Source of the DNA: Acidobacteriota bacterium
GTDB lineage: Bacteria; Acidobacteriota; Holophagae; Acanthopleuribacterales; Acanthopleuribacteraceae
Reading direction: 5' to 3'
Length of the DNA: 64,000 nucleotides
NCBI GenBank assembly: GCA_002747255.1
Contig: PDUC01000034.1
Location: forward strand, 1 to 64,000
Under the pieces are notes generated by a model. It ran no database searches and had not been told where the DNA came from. It saw nothing but the letters and a program-made list of their open reading frames with translations. Each line of letters begins with the position of its first letter. Positions within the stretch are counted from its first letter, which is position 1. The translations under genes and the position numbers were made by a program. Below, one piece after another: positions 45,510-54,616 of this stretch.

Positions 45510-46844
45510 ATGAAATTGCGAAATGTGTTTTATGTATTACTATCGATGTTGTCAATAGGCTCTATCCTGGTTCCCGCCCATGCCGGAGGATTTAGAGTGG
45601 AAGGCAGCGGGACAGAAGAAACAGCAAGTGCGGGAGCTATCACCGCGCGCAGCAACGGTGTCATGTCGCTGTTCGTCAATCCGGCCAACCTGGGCAACCT
45701 GGGCAACCTGAAGAAAGCCAAAGGGGAAGCAATCCTGGGATTGAATGCGTTTTTTCAGCGAGGCTATTACAGCAATATCGGGCAGAGCACATGGAACTCC
45801 GAAAAGAAAACAGAAGTTGAGCCTTTTGGAGGAGCACTCTTTAAGTTTAAAGACCGCTATGCGCTGGCTATCGCTCGTGCGACAACTTACCACCACGATT
45901 TTGAATGGGATGACCCCAATTTTATCGGCCGATACTTGGCAACGGGACAGACCATGCAGGTAACGGAATTAACAGCTGGCGGCAGTTTGAAATTCAAGGA
46001 AAAGTTTGCCTTTGGTCTTGCCTTGAGATATGCAACGGCCGATTTTTCCTGCCAGACCGTTCGGCCCAAACCCGTATTTGGCTACGAAACCTTTCCGGAC
46101 AGCTTCTACGATTATGCCCTTTTGGCGGAAGCAGATGCCAAAGAGTCCGGTTTCAGTGCGGGTTTACACTACACACCTCGATTTGGTTTGGAATTGGCTC
46201 TAACTTATTTTTCTTCTATTGAATTTGATTTTGAAGGTCAGCATCGAGTCAAGCAAGTGTCGCTTCTCAATGATGATAGAGCTGTGGCGGACTTCAGTGC
46301 CTTTTCCTACTCAAGCCCAATGACAAGTTACTGGAGTATTCCCGAACGTATCACGTTGGCTGCCTCTTTTAAACCCACCGTCCGGACGCGCGTTGAACTG
46401 GATGTAAGTCACGAAGGCTGGAGTAAAATCAAGGCTTTATCCATACAGACAATGGATGGCAATGGCGCTCCATTGAAGTTGGATCTAGGAAGCAAATGGA
46501 ACGATATCTATGATATCAGCCTGGGAGCCGAGTTCAGGCACACCCCTCAACTGAAATGGCTGGCGGGCTTGGGTTTTCACAAGCACATTCTCGATAAAAC
46601 CGATCTAACACCGGGATACCCCGTTTACGACCGATTCACCGCCAGCCTGGGCCTTTCATACCTCTTTGGCAACAATGGAATCAGTTTTGCATATGCCTAT
46701 CACCAGTATAGAGATGTCCGTGTCTCTGGTCAGGAATGGACTCTAGATGTGTACAGTGATAATTACATAATCAACAATTCACAAACAGGGCTTTTTGAAT
46801 CTCAGAGACATCATCTCTCTTTTGCTTACAAAAGAAGGTTTTAA
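45510..46844 (+). CDS. FadL/OmpP1-family outer-membrane transport protein
   Basis: A 444-residue beta-barrel. Signal peptide ends at PAHA; the mature start GGFRVEGSGTEETASAGAIT leads to the NPANLGNLGNLKKAKGEA segment, which resembles the NPA motif of FadL hatch domains. Many aromatic-rich strands follow, ending in a terminal phenylalanine (FAYKRRF). FadL proteins import long-chain fatty acids or other hydrophobic compounds. GAGG precedes the ATG, and its long structured leader suggests post-transcriptional control. The HtrA gene starts three bases later. Confidence 0.85.
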   Translation: MKLRNVFYVLLSMLSIGSILVPAHAGGFRVEGSGTEETASAGAITARSNGVMSLFVNPANLGNLGNLKKAKGEAILGLNAFFQRGYYSNIGQSTWNSEKKTEVEPFGGALFKFKDRYALAIARATTYHHDFEWDDPNFIGRYLATGQTMQVTELTAGGSLKFKEKFAFGLALRYATADFSCQTVRPKPVFGYETFPDSFYDYALLAEADAKESGFSAGLHYTPRFGLELALTYFSSIEFDFEGQHRVKQVSLLNDDRAVADFSAFSYSSPMTSYWSIPERITLAASFKPTVRTRVELDVSHEGWSKIKALSIQTMDGNGAPLKLDLGSKWNDIYDISLGAEFRHTPQLKWLAGLGFHKHILDKTDLTPGYPVYDRFTASLGLSYLFGNNGISFAYAYHQYRDVRVSGQEWTLDVYSDNYIINNSQTGLFESQRHHLSFAYKRRF

Positions 46845-46847
46845 TGT

Positions 46848-47957
46848 ATGTTTAGCAGGAAGAGTGTTGTCGCGGGAGGGATTTTGTTCCTCGTATTTTT
46901 ATTGATTATCCAGGGTTTTGAAGCCAACCGGCATCTTGTCTCGTCACAGCCTAAAGATGTCAGCGATTCAAGACCTTTCCTCGAGCTCGAACAGCGAACC
47001 ATCGAGGTATTTGACAAAGTCTCTCCTTCTGTCGTCTTCATTACTTCAAAAGCAAAGCGCCGCAACTATTTCAACTTGAACGTGCAAGAAATACCCCGTG
47101 GAACGGGGTCTGGCTTTATATGGGATAAACAGGGTCACATTGTAACCAACTGGCATGTCATTCAGGGTGGAGATGCCTTTGAAGTCAAGTTTTTCGATCA
47201 CACAGAAATGGACGCCGTGGTGGTTGGTGAATGGCCTGACAAGGATTTAGCGGTACTTAAAGTCCAATCAACTCCCAAGGGCAGCAGCCCCATTTCTTTT
47301 GGTTCCTCCAAAAACCTCAAGGTAGGTCAGTTTGTCTACGCAATAGGGAACCCGTTCGGGCTGGATCAAACTCTGACAATGGGTGTCGTAAGCGCCTTGG
47401 GCAGAACCATTAAATCCATTTCAGGGCGAGATATCGATGATGTCATTCAAACAGATGCCGCCATCAACCCTGGGAACTCCGGCGGCCCGCTGGTGGACTC
47501 ATCGGGCAACCTGGTGGGAATTAACACCATGATTTACAGTCCGTCAGGAGCGAGTGCCGGTATCGGGTTTGCCGTACCTGCCGCTATTATCAACCGGGTG
47601 GTTCCTCAACTCATTTCACACGGTGAAGTGATTCGCCCCATTATTGGAATTACCACTCACCCCAGAAATGATCTCATTCTCCGCAACCTCGGCATGAGAG
47701 GAGCCATGGTTTACCAGCTTTGGGAAGGCGGGCCAGCAGAAAAGGCGGGTTTAAAAGCTGTTCATTTTCCCAAATTCGGAAATCCAGTGATAGGAGATGT
47801 CATCACCAGAATAGATGATAACGAAATACACGATGTCGACGATCTGCTGGTTACACTGGAGAAATACAAAGCGGGTGATCAAGTCGTTATTGAATACATT
47901 CGCGATGAAAAAGCCATGCGAGTCCAGCTTCAATTGGCCAAAGGAATGCGAAGATAA
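46848..47957 (+). CDS. HtrA/DegP-like serine protease with one PDZ domain
   Basis: A 369-residue periplasmic S1C protease. N-terminal signal anchor (VVAGGILFLVFLLIIQGFEA); catalytic His103 in NWHVIQGGD, Asp133 in DKDLAVLKV, Ser211 in NPGNSGGPLVD. A single PDZ domain follows (PIIGITTHPRND, GGPAEKAGL, VIEYIRDEKA). It acts in envelope protein quality control. It follows the FadL-like gene directly and is probably co-transcribed, fitting a role in barrel-protein surveillance. Confidence 0.93.
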   Translation: MFSRKSVVAGGILFLVFLLIIQGFEANRHLVSSQPKDVSDSRPFLELEQRTIEVFDKVSPSVVFITSKAKRRNYFNLNVQEIPRGTGSGFIWDKQGHIVTNWHVIQGGDAFEVKFFDHTEMDAVVVGEWPDKDLAVLKVQSTPKGSSPISFGSSKNLKVGQFVYAIGNPFGLDQTLTMGVVSALGRTIKSISGRDIDDVIQTDAAINPGNSGGPLVDSSGNLVGINTMIYSPSGASAGIGFAVPAAIINRVVPQLISHGEVIRPIIGITTHPRNDLILRNLGMRGAMVYQLWEGGPAEKAGLKAVHFPKFGNPVIGDVITRIDDNEIHDVDDLLVTLEKYKAGDQVVIEYIRDEKAMRVQLQLAKGMRR

Positions 47958-48085
47958 CTGGTTTTCTGAGCAGATGAAATGGAAACGTTTGCTTTATGAT
48001 AATCTCTCAGAGTACTCAAGCATCGGATAAGACAATCAGGAAGAAATACATTATATTAAAAATATGAAAAGACAGGAGTAAATCG

Positions 48086-48535
48086 ATGACAAAAAAAATA
48101 GGAGCCGTATTTGTTTTAATTTCAATGGTGTTAGCACCTGCGTTTTCAAAAGAAACAACTTGGCTGACGAATTTTGAGAAAGCAAAAAAGCTTGCAAGAA
48201 AAAGTGGTAAACCCATATTGATGAACTTCTCAGGTTCAGACTGGTGCGGCTACTGCATACGACTGGAAAAGGAAGTTTTTTCAAAATGGCAGTTTAAAAA
48301 TTTTGCCAAGGACAACCTGATCCTTTTGACACTTGATTTTCCAAGATCTAAAAAGCAAAAAGCCAATGTCAAAGCTCAAAATAAAAGGTTGGTTAAAAAA
48401 TATCGCATTAAGGGCTTCCCAACCGTTTTATTGGTTGACGCAAAAGGGAATGTCATTTTACGAACTGGTTACAAAACGGGTGGAACCAATAAGTATATTG
48501 AGCACTTGAAGGCGGCTATTTCTAAAGCCGGTTAA
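48086..48535 (+). CDS. secreted thioredoxin-like protein
   Basis: A 149-residue protein. Signal peptide ends near VLAPAFS; the thioredoxin fold carries the redox motif WCGYC in GSDWCGYCIRLEKEVF, and the cis-Pro region KGFPTVLLVDAKG. The SGSDWCGYC pattern is common in exported thioredoxin-like proteins involved in cytochrome c or thiol maturation. AGGAG lies seven bases before the ATG. The gene is unusually lysine-rich for the region. Confidence 0.88.
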   Translation: MTKKIGAVFVLISMVLAPAFSKETTWLTNFEKAKKLARKSGKPILMNFSGSDWCGYCIRLEKEVFSKWQFKNFAKDNLILLTLDFPRSKKQKANVKAQNKRLVKKYRIKGFPTVLLVDAKGNVILRTGYKTGGTNKYIEHLKAAISKAG

Positions 48536-48565
48536 TCTAGAGTCATTGGCCTCGTCAAAAACAGC

Positions 48566-48952
48566 TCAGCTTTTTGACCTGTGGTTTCGTTGATCCTGGT
48601 GTCTGAGAATGTGTTTTAGATTGGGTTCTCTGTCTTTTTCACCGATGCTCTCTTTGAGTTGCCAGTCAACGCTCAGGTGGAAAGTTCCCGTGGGAAGAAC
48701 CACTCGTTTGTAGTGAATCACATAATTCTCTCTTTTAACCCATATTAAATAGCTTCCTGGCGGTAAGCAAAAATGGAAATTGCCGTTCCTGTCTGTGTGA
48801 TTCGTTTGAATGAGAGAAAGAGCCAGCTCATTAAAAACAACCAGTTTCGCGTTGCTAATGGGCTTTCCCGCTGCCGAGGTAATTCTTCCCGATACTTCCG
48901 CGCCAAAGGTTAGAGAGGTCAATAAAACAAGGGGAAGTAATCTCAGCATCAT
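48566..48952 (-). CDS. exported carboxypeptidase-regulatory-like domain protein
   Basis: A 128-residue exported protein. Signal LRLLPLVLLTSLTFGAEV; the domain VSGRITSAAGKPISNAKLVV, GNFHFCLPPGSYLIWVKREN is a transthyretin-like carboxypeptidase-regulatory fold. The C-terminus is charged. It has no visible partner; adhesive or scaffold function is possible. Start chosen at 48952 because the longer frame to 48973 lacks a ribosome site. Confidence 0.7.
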   Translation of the reverse strand: MMLRLLPLVLLTSLTFGAEVSGRITSAAGKPISNAKLVVFNELALSLIQTNHTDRNGNFHFCLPPGSYLIWVKRENYVIHYKRVVLPTGTFHLSVDWQLKESIGEKDREPNLKHILRHQDQRNHRSKS

Positions 48953-49111
48953 GTCAGCAACTATATGTGACAAATTCTGAAGTGTAAAGACGCTTTTTGT
49001 TTAAACACAAAATATTCACCAGCAAGAGACCCACCAGGCACCATGGTTCAACCCGAAAAAGGCGCCTTCCCTTGCTGCCCTATCAAAGCCGTGTCAGACC
49101 AGACTTTGGAC

Positions 49112-51271
49112 CTAATAATCGGACAGGTCCACTCTTATGGTTCCTTCTTCTGCTGTAATCCGATAGGGAATATGGAGTTTTTTCAGTCTTTTTAAAGTTT
49201 CAGAGTGTGGATGATTGAAGGGGTTTTCCCTGCCTGCCGAGATTAAAGCAAGGCTGGGATCCACTCTCTTTAAAAATGAATGGCTGCTGCTGTTTCTGCT
49301 TCCATGGTGGCCTGCTTGAATAATTAGCGGAAGATCCCGGCGTTCGATCTGAAGACACGACTCAACATCCATTCCTGCGTCACCTGTAAGCAGAATTTGC
49401 GTCCGGCCATTTGAAAGCACGAGAATAAGCCCTGAGTCGTTTAATGACTCTTTTTTAACTGCACCATCTGGCCAGATAATGTGCACCTTCCAATCTCCAT
49501 AGCTTTGTAAATCACCTTTTTTCAAGGTTGTTAAATCACATGATGCCAATGCCTCAATATGTGAAAAAACGCCTTCTTGACTCAAGGGAATGTACAAGGG
49601 TATGGTGTTCTTTGATTGAGGAACAAGAGAATAGTGATCGCGGTTCGCATGAGATAGATAGATACTTTTCAGCCTTTTAATTCCATAGAGTTTGGCAACC
49701 GAGGTCAGCTTAAAGCCACTTAAAAGCCGCCCGCCCGCGTCAAAGATAATTCCACCTCCGTTTTGAAATGCAATCAAAATGCATTGTCCCTGCCCACAGT
49801 CAACCATGGTTAAACTCTCGCCTGATTGAGGCCTGTTCAGTTGAGTAAAGAGGACTGAAAGTACCAGAGCCAAGGCCCATCTCCATTCCCTTTTCATGTA
49901 AAAAAGTGCTATTAAAGTAAGGGAAATAAAGAGATATACAATTAGGGGATGCTCCGGGAAACGGTAGATTGCCAAGAATTCTGTTGTAGGGGATAGCCCG
50001 TCTAAGACTGACACAACGAGCGCCTCGAGCTTGTTGGCCAGAAGGGTCACAGGAGAAAAGAGAAAGGACAAGAACGCAAATAAAAAGAGAATGAAGAGCA
50101 GGAATAAAAACAACAGGCCGAATAGATTCCATAAAATTGAAAAAGGTTTACTTGTAGCAGTAAATAATAAATTTAAAGGAAGTACACACAACTGAGCAGC
50201 AAAGATTGGAAGTACCCAGCGACATTTTGATAGCCATGGATGTTCCAGTGGAAGCGGCGTTTTGGAACCGGCAATCAAACCCATGCTTGCGGTAAAGGTA
50301 TACCAAAAACCCCTGGAAAGGAGGATAACAGGATCCCATAAAACCAGACATAAGAGCAGAGACCACCAGATTGACATCCAATTCCTCTTGATATTGAAGC
50401 TGGGCATTAGCTCCCATATAAGCAGCATAAAAGCGGCTCTGGTTACCGATGCGGACCAACCCATCCGGGAAGTGAAAAGAAGCAGCGCAATTGTGATAAT
50501 TGCATTTCTAAGCAGTGGAAGACGCAGTGGAATGAGGATGAGGCGCAAAAAAAGGTAGAAAAGAGCACAATGCAACCCAGATATCGCCAGCAGGTGTCCA
50601 ACTCCAAAAGGTGAAAGGCGTTCACTCCATATTTTGGTAGAACGACCCTGAGTAAAAAAATGAACTAATTCCCGGTTGCCTTCCGAAAGCAAGAGATTCT
50701 TATCAACAGGTATGCGTTCTGTTTCTATCAATCTGGGGTCTTTAATCGTCCCAACAAAACTCGGACGGAACCTGGCAGACCAACGGTGGAATACACTCGG
50801 AACCGTTTGGGGTTGATGGCTTTTTTTTAGTGTCACCCAGTATCGGGCTCGTGACCCTCTTTTAAAAATCGATTCATCGTGGTAAAAAACAGACAGTCTC
50901 GGTAAATTAAAGTGCGCGTTGTCTGGACGCAGAATGCGAATATCCTGCATGACAGTAGAGAAACCAAATTCGGTTTCATATGTATAAACAGCAGTTGACT
51001 CGATAAAGTAAGCCTTAGCGAGATGTTGTCTACCGGGAAGGCTCATGAGACTTTGCCGCAGGTAATCAGAAGTCCAGCCGTAGCCAATCATCAGACTCAA
51101 TACAATCAGGACACACTGCCCTGTTTGCTTCTTTCTGGGTAAGGCGATCGACACAGACAGTAAACTGAAAAACACACACATTCCCGAAGAAAGCGGGATT
51201 CCGGCTTGATAAGTAAAGCCTAACAGACAACCTGACAACAGGGAAAACGGAAGGAGGAATCGAGGTAACAT
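49112..51271 (-). CDS. comEC: ComEC/Rec2-family DNA uptake channel
   Basis: A 719-residue membrane protein. It has an N-terminal DUF4131-like region, the Competence domain (LSPFGVGHLLAISGLHCALF), about ten membrane helices and a C-terminal metallo-beta-lactamase-type domain with YLSHANRDHYSLVP, LLTGDAGMDVE and GHHGSRNSSSHSFLK. It forms the inner-membrane channel for single-stranded DNA in natural transformation. In the usual HxHxDH motif the first His is retained but the second position reads Asn, so nuclease activity may be altered. No other competence genes are adjacent. Confidence 0.93.
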   Translation of the reverse strand: MLPRFLLPFSLLSGCLLGFTYQAGIPLSSGMCVFFSLLSVSIALPRKKQTGQCVLIVLSLMIGYGWTSDYLRQSLMSLPGRQHLAKAYFIESTAVYTYETEFGFSTVMQDIRILRPDNAHFNLPRLSVFYHDESIFKRGSRARYWVTLKKSHQPQTVPSVFHRWSARFRPSFVGTIKDPRLIETERIPVDKNLLLSEGNRELVHFFTQGRSTKIWSERLSPFGVGHLLAISGLHCALFYLFLRLILIPLRLPLLRNAIITIALLLFTSRMGWSASVTRAAFMLLIWELMPSFNIKRNWMSIWWSLLLCLVLWDPVILLSRGFWYTFTASMGLIAGSKTPLPLEHPWLSKCRWVLPIFAAQLCVLPLNLLFTATSKPFSILWNLFGLLFLFLLFILFLFAFLSFLFSPVTLLANKLEALVVSVLDGLSPTTEFLAIYRFPEHPLIVYLFISLTLIALFYMKREWRWALALVLSVLFTQLNRPQSGESLTMVDCGQGQCILIAFQNGGGIIFDAGGRLLSGFKLTSVAKLYGIKRLKSIYLSHANRDHYSLVPQSKNTIPLYIPLSQEGVFSHIEALASCDLTTLKKGDLQSYGDWKVHIIWPDGAVKKESLNDSGLILVLSNGRTQILLTGDAGMDVESCLQIERRDLPLIIQAGHHGSRNSSSHSFLKRVDPSLALISAGRENPFNHPHSETLKRLKKLHIPYRITAEEGTIRVDLSDY

Positions 51272-51410
51272 ATCCTGACCTTTTGATTGGGTGTGTTTAT
51301 TGTAATAGGGCTGATATTATGTCGCAATTATTATTCACAGAAAGCTGAGCCTGTAAGAGAAATACCGTCCTGTGATAAAATTTCAGGAAAAATAGAAGGG
51401 GGCGTAAAGA

Positions 51411-51896
51411 TTGACTCTAAAGAGATTTTACACAGAATGGAATGACACAACCACCTTGAAATGGAACAAAATAAAAGGTAGTCTGGGCAAAATAGTCTTT
51501 ACCAATGGTTGTTTTGACTTACTGCACGCAGGCCATGTTTCCTACCTGGAGGAGGCTAAAGCGCTTGGACACTATCTTGTTGTCGGATTAAATTCGGATA
51601 AATCCATTCAACGCCTGAAAGGCTCGACGCGACCTATCATGGCCTTCGAAAATCGGGCTTTTATTCTTTCAGGCTTGCGCGCGGTTGACTTGGTCGTCGG
51701 CTTTGAAGAAGATACTCCAGAAAACCTCATCAAGGCAATACAACCCGCTGTTCTAGTCAAAGGCGGCGACTGGAGTGTGGATCAAATCGTCGGCAGCACT
51801 TTTGTACGAGCCTGCGGGGGGACAGTCAAATCCCTGCAATTCAAACAGGGATTATCTACGACTGGCATTATAGAGAAAATTAAAACACTACCATAA
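51411..51896 (+). CDS. RfaE2/HldE-type cytidylyltransferase-fold protein
   Basis: A 161-residue nucleotidyltransferase. [20 protein letters not shown] contains the HxGH motif, followed by [20 protein letters not shown] and [17 protein letters not shown], the pattern of the C-terminal domain of HldE (RfaE2), which makes ADP-heptose for LPS. Start is TTG at 51411 after GGGGG. In this organism the kinase half would be encoded separately. Confidence 0.9.
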   Translation: MTLKRFYTEWNDTTTLKWNKIKGSLGKIVFTNGCFDLLHAGHVSYLEEAKALGHYLVVGLNSDKSIQRLKGSTRPIMAFENRAFILSGLRAVDLVVGFEEDTPENLIKAIQPAVLVKGGDWSVDQIVGSTFVRACGGTVKSLQFKQGLSTTGIIEKIKTLP

Positions 51897-52181
51897 CCCT
51901 CAGTTGAAAAAGGTTTATTTTGAGCATATTCTCGATGTGTGCATATCTTACATATTAAACGAAATAGTGAATTAGTCCTTCAGCTTTCCTTGAATGAAAC
52001 ATCCTCCTGTGACACAGCTCGACATGCTGAACCGGTATAAAAACATATATTACTGATGTTTTTTATATTTTTACTTGACAATACACTGACACGATGGCAT
52101 TGTATAGTCTACCAAGATTAAATCTCGGTCAGTAAGTTTGCATTCAAGCACCTTACAAGTCAAAAAACGGAGATCAAATAA
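51897..52181. promoter_or_regulatory. regulatory region of the cysteine-rich gene
   Basis: About 285 AT-rich bases. TTGACA at 52075-52080 and TATAGT at 52103-52108 are 22 bases apart, too long for a standard promoter, though a poorer -10 (CATTGT at 52098) fits. A quasi-palindrome, ACCAAGATT-A-AATCTCGGT (52111-52129, one mismatch), lies where transcription would begin. Confidence 0.45.
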
Positions 52182-52610
52182 ATGAAAAATTTTAAAGTAG
52201 TATTTGCTTGTATGATGGCAATGGCGTTCCTCCTGGCACCCAGCGCAATCGCGGGCGACAAATCAAAGTGTTCAACAAAAGCAAAAACAGCCTGTGCAAC
52301 GACCAAAGCATCTTGTGACACCAAGACAAAAGCTTCATGTGACACCAAGGCGAAAGCTTCATGTGATACCAAAACCAAAGCGTCTTGTAAGACCAAGGCC
52401 GCTTGCTCAACCAGTTCCGCTAAAGCAAAAGAGTGCTCTTCAGCTAAAGTAAAGACCAGTTGCTCCACCAAAGCTTCTTGTGACACCAAAACTTCCTGTT
52501 CAACCAAGTCGCTTTCCTCCTGTTCATCAAAAAAAGCAACGACTTGCTGCTCATCAAAGGGCAAGAAAGTGGTCAAGAAAGAAAAAACCAAGGCTGATAA
52601 AGCCGGTTAA
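52182..52610 (+). CDS. exported cysteine/lysine/threonine-rich repeat protein
   Basis: A 142-residue protein with signal peptide MKNFKVVFACMMAMAFLLAP (cleaved near AIAGD). The mature part holds about 14 cysteines in repeated units of the type TKASCDTK, with Lys, Ser and Thr making up most of the rest, ending in a Lys tail. No enzyme family fits. Regular Cys spacing suggests metal binding, redox buffering or a surface structure. GGAG lies before the ATG. The repeats reduce confidence in exact length of the array between strains. Confidence 0.75.
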   Translation: MKNFKVVFACMMAMAFLLAPSAIAGDKSKCSTKAKTACATTKASCDTKTKASCDTKAKASCDTKTKASCKTKAACSTSSAKAKECSSAKVKTSCSTKASCDTKTSCSTKSLSSCSSKKATTCCSSKGKKVVKKEKTKADKAG

Positions 52611-52637
52611 ACAATTCATGCTCTCCTGAAGAGGATT

Positions 52638-52664
52638 GCCCGGCTTCGGCCGGGCTTTTTTTTT
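52638..52664 (+). terminator. strong terminator after the cysteine-rich gene
   Basis: GCCCGGC (52638-52644), loop TTCG, GCCGGGC (52649-52655), then nine T. A UUCG-type tetraloop makes it very stable. Confidence 0.92.
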
Positions 52665-52815
52665 CTATGGCAAAGTGCCATGTTTTTGAGGCAGAATACA
52701 GTCTGGCCTGGTTCTCGAGTGGGGAGCGGTTTTGATATATGCTGCCCCGGTCACTCCATTGGTAGCATTTTCGGCTCTTTTTGAGGATAATAAATAAGAG
52801 GACGGGAGACGCTCC

Positions 52816-53304
52816 ATGGATGATCGAGAGCTTTTTTTACAATATGTCGAAACAATAGGTGCTGCGAAAGATGTCGATCGGAACAAGGTCGACCAAAGGC
52901 AGGATAAAGAGCGAGACTTATTTCTCAACGCCCTGGAAAAAGACTGTAACATCCCCGTCAATGAACGTGAGCAGCACTCTGTTAAGCGGATTGCTATTTC
53001 AAGAAACGCCAACTTTCCGATCGATGAAACACTTGACCTGCATGGTCTGACATTAAGGGAAGCCATTACCTCCTTGACATCTTTTATTGCCTCATGTCAC
53101 CGTGAAAATCTCCATACGGTTTTGGTTATTACGGGTAAAGGAAAACGGTCCCCATCAGGGGCAATCCTAAAACCGGGGGTGGAAAACTGGATCACACGGG
53201 AAGGATCTGCGTGGATTTCTTCTTATGGAAATGCATCCAGATTTCAAGGCGGGTCTGGAGCGTTCGTGATATACTTAAGAAAACGCGCAGGTAGACTGTT
53301 ATGA
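52816..53304 (+). CDS. Smr-domain protein
   Basis: A 162-residue protein whose C-terminal 90 residues are a small MutS-related (Smr) domain: TLDLHGLTLREAITSLTSFI and LVITGKGKRSPSGAILK. Smr domains nick or bind nucleic acid; recent members act on mRNA in ribosome rescue. The N-terminal half is charged. GGGAG precedes the ATG. It is the first gene of a four-gene overlapping operon ending with a protein kinase. Confidence 0.88.
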   Translation: MDDRELFLQYVETIGAAKDVDRNKVDQRQDKERDLFLNALEKDCNIPVNEREQHSVKRIAISRNANFPIDETLDLHGLTLREAITSLTSFIASCHRENLHTVLVITGKGKRSPSGAILKPGVENWITREGSAWISSYGNASRFQGGSGAFVIYLRKRAGRLL

Positions 53305-53846
53305 CAAACTCATTTCCCGGTTATTTAATCACTCTTTCAGAGAAGGGTACTTTTGTTGGCGGCATGATGATTACGGATCGCTATGGTATACCCAAAGATT
53401 TTAAGTATACCGATCCGGTTACACCCACCAAAGTCCAGAAAATTATCTACGGCTCTGTTCTGGAACGCTATATACGAAACCACGTTATTGTTGGAGCTCT
53501 GATTAAAGAGGTCAATATGTCTCCTTCCTTCTATGTCGTGCCGCATCATCAGATGGAGTCGATCAAGGAAGCACATCAATTGACCTTGGTTTCCATTCAA
53601 CGCACTCAATTTACATCCTTGGGTGCTCCAGGAACCATTAACCGTTCAAAAGAGAATGAATGTCTTCTTCAGGGTTATGGAAGTGAACACCCTATTCGAG
53701 TTATGTTCAGCAGCGTACCTGTTGATCAGCAGGAACCCATCTTAAAAGAAATTGTTGTTTTAACCAAGACAATGGATATCGTAGAACCTCAGGAACGCCT
53801 GGAAGCCGCGTTAAAGAGTATATGTCTGGAAAAGAGTCCTTACTGA
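53301..53846 (+). CDS. conserved hypothetical protein in Smr-kinase operon
   Basis: A 181-residue soluble protein. The N-terminal region FVGGMMITDRYGIPKDFKYT and DPVTPTKVQKIIYGSVLERY looks like a conserved family found as uncharacterised proteins in several phyla; I cannot name a function. The rest is alpha/beta with no catalytic motif. The start overlaps the Smr stop by four bases (ATGA), the stop overlaps the next gene by 25. Confidence 0.75.
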   Translation: MTNSFPGYLITLSEKGTFVGGMMITDRYGIPKDFKYTDPVTPTKVQKIIYGSVLERYIRNHVIVGALIKEVNMSPSFYVVPHHQMESIKEAHQLTLVSIQRTQFTSLGAPGTINRSKENECLLQGYGSEHPIRVMFSSVPVDQQEPILKEIVVLTKTMDIVEPQERLEAALKSICLEKSPY

Positions 53847-54616
53847 ATAAAAATTTTAGAAAACTAATGGCCAAAATACAGAGGGAGTTTCACTTCCCTG
53901 TGGTCTATGCCATACGTTGTGCCATTTCCACCAACCTCCATCATTTTCAAAGTGACGTCCGGGTAAAAGTAAACAAACACTTTGAGCCGGAAGTGAGAAT
54001 TAAAGATTTGAGCACCCGTTTTGAAAGTCCGGTTATGGATGGCGCACTGACCTTTGCCAAATGCAAAACAGAGCAGCCGCTTGAAGATGCGGCTGCGAAG
54101 GTTACCGACGTACCCTGCTTGAATCAGGAAGTGTTAACTGTAAAACATGCTGACACAAGAATGGATGGCATTGGAGTGGTTAACGTCCAGACGGCCTCCA
54201 AAGTTGAAAAGACCCACGAACTCCCATTGGAAATTGCCTGTAGGAAAATCCAGGCTGGAGTGCAGGACTTTCACACCGCTGTGCGCACCAATGTCAAGAA
54301 GATGATAGACGAAGGTATGCGCTTCAGAGTTAAAACCATGCGACAGCTTCCCATGCGCAAAATGATACGCTATAGGGCTGAAAGTCTAAAAAAAATACAA
54401 GCGAAGACAAATGAAATTGATTTCATCGGTGTATGCGAGTTGATACCGCCAACCCCGCTGCGATTAAAAAGAATCATCAAAAAAGACCACTTTCATTTTG
54501 CTGTGGGAGAGGTGAGAGGCATTCCCAATCTATACCTGGGAACACAGGCATGGGTTCTTTACCGCAAAAAGAAGTCCTCTGAAATAGACACCGTCATGGT
54601 CAGGATTGAAGAATGA
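53822..54616 (+). CDS. hypothetical protein in Smr-kinase operon
   Basis: A 264-residue soluble, basic protein of unknown family. It is rich in Lys and Arg, with helix-forming stretches (KMIDEGMRFRVKTMRQLPMR, KMIRYRAESLKKIQAKTNEI) and a C-terminal beta-like segment. No signal peptide. It overlaps both neighbours, by 25 and 4 bases, so its expression is tied to the unknown protein upstream and the kinase downstream. Confidence 0.7.
   Translation: MSGKESLLNKNFRKLMAKIQREFHFPVVYAIRCAISTNLHHFQSDVRVKVNKHFEPEVRIKDLSTRFESPVMDGALTFAKCKTEQPLEDAAAKVTDVPCLNQEVLTVKHADTRMDGIGVVNVQTASKVEKTHELPLEIACRKIQAGVQDFHTAVRTNVKKMIDEGMRFRVKTMRQLPMRKMIRYRAESLKKIQAKTNEIDFIGVCELIPPTPLRLKRIIKKDHFHFAVGEVRGIPNLYLGTQAWVLYRKKKSSEIDTVMVRIEE

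Noticed and set aside
45685-45708. tandem GGGCAACCT repeats
   Set aside because: Coding repeat (NLGNLGNL) inside the FadL-like gene; too few copies to be a regulatory or CRISPR repeat.
52160-52591. 143-residue minus-strand frame rich in Glu, Val and Ala
   Set aside because: Antisense reading of the cysteine-rich repeats, whose plus-strand frame has a signal peptide, ribosome site and terminator.
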